From DATBLE01 sp963808815 (lineage in GTDB: Bacteria > Actinomycetota > Thermoleophilia > Gaiellales > Gaiellaceae): a DNA stretch of 64,000 nucleotides. Where the stretch lies: NCBI GenBank assembly GCA_963808815.1, contig CAWEGI010000019.1, positions 186,001 to 250,000 on the forward strand. Reading direction: 5' to 3'. Position 1 is the first letter of the stretch, and every line of letters begins with the position of its first letter. The notes below the pieces were generated by a model. It made no database searches and had not been told where the DNA came from. It saw nothing but the letters and a program-made list of their open reading frames with translations. This document shows, piece after piece, positions 58,866 to 64,000 of this stretch. Made by a program: the position numbers and the translations under genes.

Positions 58866-59765
58866 GTGGCGCGCGTGACCACCGCGCTCGACCGTCTCGG
58901 CCGTGTCGGCGTCTGGAGCAGCGGCGTCCCGAACCGGCCCGCCGCCGAGGTTCGCGACGGCCTGGACGAGATCGAAGCGCTGGGCTACCCGGCGATCTGG
59001 TTCGGCGAGGCGTTCTCGCGGGAGAACCTGTCGACCGCCGCGCTCGCACTCTCCTGGACCCGCGACCTCGTCGTCGCAACCGGGATCACGAACGTGTACG
59101 CACGCGATCCGGCGGCGGCGAACGCCGGCATGAAGACGCTCGGCGAGGCCTTCCCGGGACGCTTCGTGCTCGGACTCGGGATCAGCCACGCGCACGCCGT
59201 CGAGCTGCGCGGGCAGGAGTACGGCCCGCCGCTCACGACCATGCGCACGTACCTCGACGGGATGGAGGTGGCGCCGTACATGGGCCCCGAACCCGCCGAC
59301 CGTGTCCCGATCGTCCTCGCCGCGCTCGGGCCGAAGATGCTCGACCTGGCGCGAGACCGCACGGACGGCGCGCATCCGTACTTCGTCCCTCCCGAGCACA
59401 CGGCACAGGCCCGTGAGCGCCTTGGCGCCGGCAAGGTGCTGGCGCCCGAACAGGCCGTGATCCTCACCGACGACGCCGAGCGGGCGCGCGAGCTCGCCCG
59501 CGAGCACGTCGCCTTCTACATGACGGCGCCGAATTACCGGAACAACATGCTCCGGCTCGGGCTCGAGGAGGCCGATCTCGACGACGGCGGCAGCGAGCGG
59601 CTCCGTGACGCGGTCGTCGTCTGGGGCGACGAGGAAGCGATCCGAGCCCGCGTCCGAGCCCACCTCGACGCTGGTGCCGACCACGTCTGCATCCAGACGC
59701 TCCCCTCGGGCGTGCTCGACCTCGACGCGCTGCGACGGCTGGCGCCGGCACTGCTCGAGCTCTGA
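58866..59765 (+). CDS. F420-type LLM oxidoreductase (TIGR03620-like)
   Basis: A 299-residue luciferase-like enzyme: RLGRVGVWSSGVPNRPAAEV, LGYPAIWFGEAFSRENLSTA, VVATGITNVYARDPAAANAG, RFVLGLGISHAHAVELRGQE and MRTYLDGMEVAPYMGPEP. This is the F420-dependent subfamily known as TIGR03620, as I recall it. Substrate unknown. First codon GTG. A hairpin after the stop separates it from the convergent Crp gene. Confidence 0.85.
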   Translation: MARVTTALDRLGRVGVWSSGVPNRPAAEVRDGLDEIEALGYPAIWFGEAFSRENLSTAALALSWTRDLVVATGITNVYARDPAAANAGMKTLGEAFPGRFVLGLGISHAHAVELRGQEYGPPLTTMRTYLDGMEVAPYMGPEPADRVPIVLAALGPKMLDLARDRTDGAHPYFVPPEHTAQARERLGAGKVLAPEQAVILTDDAERARELAREHVAFYMTAPNYRNNMLRLGLEEADLDDGGSERLRDAVVVWGDEEAIRARVRAHLDAGADHVCIQTLPSGVLDLDALRRLAPALLEL

Positions 59766-59774
59766 GAGAGGGAT

Positions 59775-59820
59775 CGCGGCCGGATCAAGCCGTTCCGGGC
59801 TCCCCTGGGATCCGGCCGCG
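59775..59820. terminator. Bidirectional terminator between convergent genes
   Basis: Perfect arms CGCGGCCGGATC (59775-59786) and GATCCGGCCGCG (59809-59820) with a 22-base loop, 9 bases after the LLM stop and 50 bases before the Crp stop. Confidence 0.6.
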
Positions 59821-59870
59821 CTCCGATTGGACGGAGTTCTGCCCGGTGCCGGCCAGGCCCAAACACGGTT

Positions 59871-60545
59871 CTAGGCGCGGTCGAGCACGGGGGCGCCTGC
59901 TCGGCGGGCGATGTCGACCGGATCGAGGACGACCGTCATCCCGCGGGCAAGTCGCAGCGTCCCGCGCTCCTCCTCGGCACGGAGCACGCGGTTGGCAGTT
60001 GCCCGCGACGTGGCCGCGAGCGCGGCGATGTCCTCCTGCGTGAGCGAGATCGGCGTCCCTGCCTCGACCTCGCCGTAGTGGCGCACCAGCTCGAGCAGCC
60101 GCCGCAGCACCCGCGTCTCGGCGGGCACGAAGATCGCCTCGAGCAGCCGCTCGCTGGCACTGCGGACACGCGCAGCGAGCAAGTGGACGAGCACCGCGTT
60201 CACCTCCGGGTACTCCCGGCGCATCCGGTCGAAGTCCTCCCGGCCGATCGCGAGCGTCTCCCCGGCCTCTACCGCCGTCACCGTCGTCGAGCGCGGCACC
60301 GGGTCGACGAGCGCGAGCTCGCCGAATGCCTCGCCCGGTCCGTGGATCCCGACCATCACGCTGTCCGTGCGCTGCGTGACCACGCGTGCAGTGAAGCGTC
60401 CCTTCAGGACCAGGTGGAGGCTGTCGGCGGGGTCGCCGCGATGGAAGACGACCTGGCCGCGGTCGAACCGGCGTCTCCGCGCGACAGCGACCAGCCGCCG
60501 GAGCTCGGCCTCGGGCAGCCCGCGGAAGAGCTGGGTGTCGATCAC
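59871..60545 (-). CDS. Crp/Fnr-family transcriptional regulator
   Basis: A 224-residue regulator. The cNMP domain covers residues 1-120 (GQVVFHRGDPADSLHLVLKG, GPGEAFGELALVDPVPRSTT), the dimer helix follows, and the winged HTH is ISLTQEDIAALAATSRATAN RVL-like near residues 165-185. The phosphate-binding cassette keeps GE..ALxxxxPRSTT, so a cyclic nucleotide is the likely ligand; the class III cyclase at 4810 may supply it. It is divergent from the small membrane protein gene at 60678. Confidence 0.88.
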   Translation of the reverse strand: MIDTQLFRGLPEAELRRLVAVARRRRFDRGQVVFHRGDPADSLHLVLKGRFTARVVTQRTDSVMVGIHGPGEAFGELALVDPVPRSTTVTAVEAGETLAIGREDFDRMRREYPEVNAVLVHLLAARVRSASERLLEAIFVPAETRVLRRLLELVRHYGEVEAGTPISLTQEDIAALAATSRATANRVLRAEEERGTLRLARGMTVVLDPVDIARRAGAPVLDRA

Positions 60546-60677
60546 CGCCGAACTGTCACCGTCGTCACACGGGGAATGTCACGACCGAGACGGAGGCGGA
60601 AGCGAGCCGCACTCGGGCGCCGTCTCTTGGACATGCAGCACCCGACAGAGGATATGGGGGAGAGGGGGGAGAGGACG

Positions 60678-60959
60678 ATGCGTCGCAGACGGTGGAGGAT
60701 CCGCAGGTGGCTGGTGCTGGCGGCGACGCTCGGGACGCTGGGCATCGCCGCGTCCGCCTCGGCGATGCCCAGCGGCGACGGCGCCGGGGCGAAGACGGTG
60801 TACCCCCAGAGCGCCGTCGCGGTCGGCGACGGCACGGGCAGCTCGACCTGGTGGTACGTCGTGATCGCAGCGATGGTCGTGTTCGGCCTGACGCTCGCCG
60901 GCGCCGCGATCATCCGGCGCACCGACCGGCGGCGGCAACTCGCAGGGCTGGCCCACTAG
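60678..60959 (+). CDS. Small exported membrane protein (93 aa)
   Basis: A 93-residue protein with a basic start (MRRRRWRIRRW), a signal-like helix LVLAATLGTLGIAASASA, a polar loop and a C-terminal TM helix WWYVVIAAMVVFGLTLAGAA followed by a basic tail. GGGGGGAGAGGACG precedes the ATG. It may be a small type I membrane protein. No family recognised. A strong terminator follows directly. Confidence 0.65.
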   Translation: MRRRRWRIRRWLVLAATLGTLGIAASASAMPSGDGAGAKTVYPQSAVAVGDGTGSSTWWYVVIAAMVVFGLTLAGAAIIRRTDRRRQLAGLAH

Positions 60960-60975
60960 ACGGGGGAGGGGCACG

Positions 60976-61011
60976 CGGGCATCGGGCCTGGGCAAGCGGG
61001 CCCGATGCCCG
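60976..61011 (+). terminator. Intrinsic terminator, 13-bp stem
   Basis: Arms CGGGCATCGGGCC (60976-60988) and GGCCCGATGCCCG (60999-61011) with a ten-base loop, followed by TTTCG. It ends the small membrane protein gene. Confidence 0.75.
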
Positions 61012-61079
61012 TTTCGCTGTGCGAGGCCGTCAAAGTGGTGCGGCCGGCGCGCTCGAAGTACGATGCGCGCCGAGCGGCG

Positions 61080-62282
61080 ATGCCCCCGGGCCCTGAAACC
61101 GATGACGGCGGGAGCGCGGCGGCGACGGCGCCGTCGACCGAGCCCGCGCGGCCGACTCCTTTCAGGTTCTACGACAACCGCCAGAAGTACCTGGCCTTCG
61201 TCACGACCTGCAACGAGAAGGCCGTCATCGCCGCGCGCTGCGCCGAGGAGATCGCGCGGCTTCGGCCGACGCCGCCGGCGCTCGAGCTGTTCGACGCCGG
61301 GATGGGCGACGGAACGGTTCTGTCGCGCATGCTCCGCACCGTCCACGACCGCTTTCCGACGGTGCCCGTGCTGGCCGTCGCGAAGGAGATCAGCCTCGAG
61401 GACGTCCGCCTCGGGCTCGAGAAGATGCCCGACCGGTTCGTCGAGCATCCGCACACTGTCCTCGTCGTCACGAACCTCTCCTACGCCGACGCGCCCGCGC
61501 TCCTGCCGAGCGACCCCGGCGCCGCCGCGAGGCTCAACTGGCAGGAGGTGGCGCTCGAGGGCGCGTCCGCACACGAGCTCGGCGAGCAGATCGAGGCGCT
61601 CGGCCCGCTGCTCGCGTCCGGCTGGGGAACGAGTCCGAGCCCGGAGACCGGAAACCCGATTCCGCAGCAGCCGTCGGTGCTCGTGCTCTACCGCCACGAC
61701 CACGAGTTCTCGCTCCACGACGTGATCGCCCGGCTCCGCACGCACCGGGCGTCGTACGACTTCGTGCTGGCGTCGCAGCCCTGGCGGGCGCGCATGGGGG
61801 CGGCGTTCAAGGTCGACAAGATCCTCGCGCCGCTTACCCGGAGCCTCGCCCCCGGCGGTCGCCTCCTGGCGGTGCAGTCGTGGGGCCGCGACCCGGCCGC
61901 CGAGATCGTCGAGCGGCTCTGGCCGGGCGAGCGGCCGTTCACCGTCGACCGGCACGCGCTGCTCGGCGCCCTGCGGAGAGCGCTCGGCGACGAGGCCGGC
62001 GACTACGACCTGACCGACCCGTCCGACGAGGAGGCGGTCTTCCGCTACGAGATGCACACGCTGCCGTCCGAGATCGGCGACCGCATCGGCACCTCCACGC
62101 TCTTCGCCGCCTGGAACGCCGTCATCTACGTCAACCAGATCGAGGACGAGCGGCTCCAGGAGGCGCTGCTGCAGAGCAGCTACCTCGAGGTGACGCAGGA
62201 CGTCCTGCAGGAGCACGGGGCGCTCTGGTTCAACGACGAGGCCTTCGTCGTCGAACGGCGCCGGAACGGCTCCAAGGGTTAG
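61080..62282 (+). CDS. Class I SAM-dependent methyltransferase-like protein
   Basis: A 400-residue protein. A Rossmann-type motif I is LELFDAGMGDGTVLSRML near residue 75, after FRFYDNRQKYLAFVTTCNEK. Later blocks are VLVVTNLSYADAPALLPSDP, SYDFVLASQPWRARMGAAFK and LAPGGRLLAVQSWGRDPAAE. The C-terminus contains an NDEAFVVERR strand as expected of the fold. The substrate is unknown. ATG 61080 is preferred to one 25 codons upstream, which lies next to the terminator. It converges with the MetE-like gene (4-base overlap of ends). Confidence 0.72.
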   Translation: MPPGPETDDGGSAAATAPSTEPARPTPFRFYDNRQKYLAFVTTCNEKAVIAARCAEEIARLRPTPPALELFDAGMGDGTVLSRMLRTVHDRFPTVPVLAVAKEISLEDVRLGLEKMPDRFVEHPHTVLVVTNLSYADAPALLPSDPGAAARLNWQEVALEGASAHELGEQIEALGPLLASGWGTSPSPETGNPIPQQPSVLVLYRHDHEFSLHDVIARLRTHRASYDFVLASQPWRARMGAAFKVDKILAPLTRSLAPGGRLLAVQSWGRDPAAEIVERLWPGERPFTVDRHALLGALRRALGDEAGDYDLTDPSDEEAVFRYEMHTLPSEIGDRIGTSTLFAAWNAVIYVNQIEDERLQEALLQSSYLEVTQDVLQEHGALWFNDEAFVVERRRNGSKG

Positions 62283-63433
62283 CCCCAGACCCGGCGGGCC
62301 ACCTCGCCGACCAGGCGGAGCTTTGCCTCCTGCTCCTCCAGCGTCATCGTCCGCGCGATCTCTCCCGAGGCAAAGCCGCACTGCGGGCTGACCGCCAGCC
62401 GGTCGAGCGGCACGTGCTCCGTCGCCTCCTCGATCCGCGCCACCACGTCGTCGGGGTTTTCGAGCGCCCCGTCCTTCGTCGTCACCAGCCCGAGCACGAC
62501 CTGGTGGTGGGGGAGGACGTCCGCAAGCGGGGCGAAGCCGCCCGCGCGGTCGGTGTCGTACTCGAGCAGCAGCCGGTCGAGATTCGTCAGCCGCGGGAAG
62601 ACCTCGCTCGAGATCGCCTCGTAGCCCCCGGTCGCCGCCCACATGCCGCCCGGCGCGTTGCCGCGGCACATGTGCATCGCGCGAGTGACGCCGGTCAGGC
62701 CCTCGAAGACCATGTTGTCCAGCTCGGCATCGGCGACCAGCTCGTGCGCCATGTCGTGGCCGTGCTCCTCGAAGACCGCGCGGTTGCCGGGGTCGATGTG
62801 CCACTGCGCATAGTTGGGCGCGTCCAGCTGGATGTAGTCGCAGCCGAGCTCGACCAGCCGGTCGACGATGTGCTCGCGCGTCAGCCGGGCGATGTCCTCG
62901 ATGAAGTCGTCCGAGGTCGGGTACGCGTCGGTCGAGTACTCGGGGTGCCAGAAGATCCGGCTCCAGCTCGGCGCCGGGATCGTGTACTTGGCGCGGGCCT
63001 TCGCGCTGGCCTTCAGGAACGAGTACTCGTCGCCGACGATGTCGCGCTCGACCTCGAGCCGTCGGGTGACGAACGGCTCCTCGGGCGGCAGAGCCGACGT
63101 GTCGGCCGGATCGCCGGCCCCGGTCTTCCAGAGGCCTCTCCAGCCGGAGGCCGCGTTCAGGAACTCGAAGCCGCTGACGGGCGCCTCGAACAGGGGGTCT
63201 TCGACCATCGGGATGAACGCGATCCAGCCCGTCCGCCGGAACTCGCCGTCGGTGATCGCCTGGATCCCCGCGCTCTCCTGGAGCGCGATCGCCTCGAGGA
63301 CCGCCCTGTCCTCGAGCGCGTGCAGCTCGCCCGCGTCGAGACTGCCGGTCCGCGCGGCGTCCCTTGCCTCCCGTAGGTACTCGGGCCGCAGCAGGCTGCC
63401 GACGACGTCCGCTCTCACCGTGGTGGTGGCCAC
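62279..63433 (-). CDS. MetE C-terminal-like (cobalamin-independent methionine synthase family) protein
   Basis: A 384-residue TIM-barrel zinc protein. Zinc ligands are in MHMCRGN near residue 250 and the C-terminal SPQCGF near residue 350; VVGSLLRPEYL and ITDGEFRRTGWIAFI near the N-terminus are typical of the stand-alone MetE-like/epoxyalkane-CoM-transferase branch. It transfers a methyl or alkyl group to a thiol; lacking the MetE N-terminal half, it need not make methionine. It is divergent from the SDR gene. Confidence 0.82.
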   Translation of the reverse strand: MATTTVRADVVGSLLRPEYLREARDAARTGSLDAGELHALEDRAVLEAIALQESAGIQAITDGEFRRTGWIAFIPMVEDPLFEAPVSGFEFLNAASGWRGLWKTGAGDPADTSALPPEEPFVTRRLEVERDIVGDEYSFLKASAKARAKYTIPAPSWSRIFWHPEYSTDAYPTSDDFIEDIARLTREHIVDRLVELGCDYIQLDAPNYAQWHIDPGNRAVFEEHGHDMAHELVADAELDNMVFEGLTGVTRAMHMCRGNAPGGMWAATGGYEAISSEVFPRLTNLDRLLLEYDTDRAGGFAPLADVLPHHQVVLGLVTTKDGALENPDDVVARIEEATEHVPLDRLAVSPQCGFASGEIARTMTLEEQEAKLRLVGEVARRVWG

Positions 63434-63444
63434 TCCGGCGCGAC

Positions 63445-63450
63445 TATAAG
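63445..63450 (+). promoter_or_regulatory. Candidate -10 box of a leaderless SDR gene
   Basis: TATAAG (five of six match to consensus) lies 9 bases before GTG 63460 and no Shine-Dalgarno sequence intervenes (GTCCCGCCC). The spacing is identical to the cyclase gene at 4795-4810. Confidence 0.5.
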
Positions 63451-63459
63451 GTCCCGCCC

Positions 63460-64000
63460 GTGCGCGAGGTCGAGGGCAAGGTCGCGTTCGTCACGGGCGG
63501 CGGGAGCGGGGTCGGGCTTGGGATGGCCAGAGCCTTTCTGGACGCCGGTATGAAGGTGGCGATCGCCGACATCCGGCCGGATCACCTCGAGGAGGCAACG
63601 GCCGAGCTCGGCGGCGACCTGCACGCGATCCAGCTCGACGTGACCGACCGGAAGGCGTTCGCGCGAGCTGCCGACGAGACCGAGCGCGTCTTCGGCAACG
63701 TGCACGTCCTGTGCAACAACGCCGGCATCAACCTCTTCAACGACATCGCCGACGCGACCTACCAGGACTGGGACTGGGTGCTCGGCGTCAACCTCGGCGG
63801 GGTCGTCAACGGCGTCGTCACCTTCGTCCCGAGGATCAAGGCGCACGGCGAGCGCGGGCACGTCGTCAACACCGCGTCGATGGCAGCGTTCGTCGCCGGG
63901 CCGGGCGCGGGCATCTACACGACCGCGAAGTTCGCCGTCCACGGCCTCTCGGATGCGCTCCGCTGGAGCCTGATCCCGCACGGGATCGGCGTCTCGATGG
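63460..64000 (+). CDS. Short-chain dehydrogenase/reductase (cut by window end)
   Basis: The first 180 residues of an SDR. Cofactor motif VTGGGSGVGLGMA (GGGSGVG), NNAG in VLCNNAGINLFND, active-site Ser in NTASMAAF and the Tyr/Lys in GIYTTAKFAV are all present, so the enzyme is likely active. ADIRPDHL after the second strand suggests NAD rather than NADP. The C-terminal third is outside the window. The start at GTG 63460 is supported by the TATAAG box nine bases before it. Confidence 0.88.
   Translation, partial: MREVEGKVAFVTGGGSGVGLGMARAFLDAGMKVAIADIRPDHLEEATAELGGDLHAIQLDVTDRKAFARAADETERVFGNVHVLCNNAGINLFNDIADATYQDWDWVLGVNLGGVVNGVVTFVPRIKAHGERGHVVNTASMAAFVAGPGAGIYTTAKFAVHGLSDALRWSLIPHGIGVSM

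Noticed and set aside
1..64000. tRNA or rRNA genes, CRISPR arrays, insertion sequences, integrases
   Set aside because: None was recognised on reading both strands; no transposase-like protein or direct-repeat array was seen.

Overview
The window is a very GC-rich, almost fully coding stretch of bacterial chromosome with no intergenic gap above about 300 bases and no rRNA, tRNA or CRISPR array that I can see. The GC-saturated third codon positions, frequent GTG/TTG starts, several apparently leaderless genes, F420/LLM-type flavin enzymes and Mo-hydroxylases suggest an actinobacterium, most likely of the Thermoleophilia (Gaiellales/Solirubrobacterales) type. That placement is inferred from style, not from a marker gene.

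Layout. 0-9.5 kb: housekeeping and orphan genes (a DUF6519-like protein, a peptidoglycan-binding protein, a flavin oxidoreductase, a YgjP-like metalloprotease, a class III cyclase, a predicted caspase-fold protein pair, a methyltransferase, a CpsB-like phosphatase). 9.5-29.8 kb: one large catabolic locus of two divergent, tightly overlapping operons around a GntR regulator. It contains close relatives of four vitamin B6 degradation enzymes (pyridoxamine-pyruvate transaminase, pyridoxal 4-dehydrogenase, 4-pyridoxolactonase, FHMPC dehydrogenase), a class II aldolase-fold protein fitting the HMPDC decarboxylase step, a BMP-type ABC importer, a three-subunit molybdenum hydroxylase, an M29/NicX-like protein and an LLM monooxygenase. 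I read this as import of B6 vitamers, the known upper pathway to 2-methyl-3-hydroxypyridine-5-carboxylate, and a ring-opening branch that differs from Mesorhizobium. 29.8-39.4 kb: LtrA, a Cys-less DksA/TraR-like protein, a TIR/NDT-like protein, orphan tail-tube proteins (Hcp and gp19 types), a TPR-methyltransferase fusion, an FAD monooxygenase, then cspA, an infA paralogue and small genes.

39.4-46.1 kb: a polyprenyl synthase, a squalene-cyclase-repeat protein, a two-gene split borosin RiPP module (LigA-like precursor plus tetrapyrrole-methylase-type alpha-N-methyltransferase), a class 1 isoprenoid enzyme and a large patatin. The methyltransferase keeps the Tyr-Arg-Tyr-Tyr residues of OphMA with the same spacing. 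46.2-52.7 kb: a VOC protein, a small gene with an apparent ATT start, and a periplasmic copper-handling cluster (DUF6676-like, CopC-CopD, YcnI, lipoprotein and membrane genes) riddled with single-base frame changes. 52.8-64 kb: ordinary accessory metabolism (RibD-C reductase, beta-propeller protein, GFA, VOC, alpha/beta hydrolases, an M23 peptidase-like protein, F420-type LLM, Crp regulator, methyltransferase, MetE-like enzyme) and an SDR cut by the window end.

Sequence quality. Single-base frame breaks also hit one ABC permease (two), CoxM and the cyclase-repeat gene. Reading continues with conserved sequence in the next frame, so I treat them as probable sequence errors, but genuine decay cannot be excluded from sequence alone.
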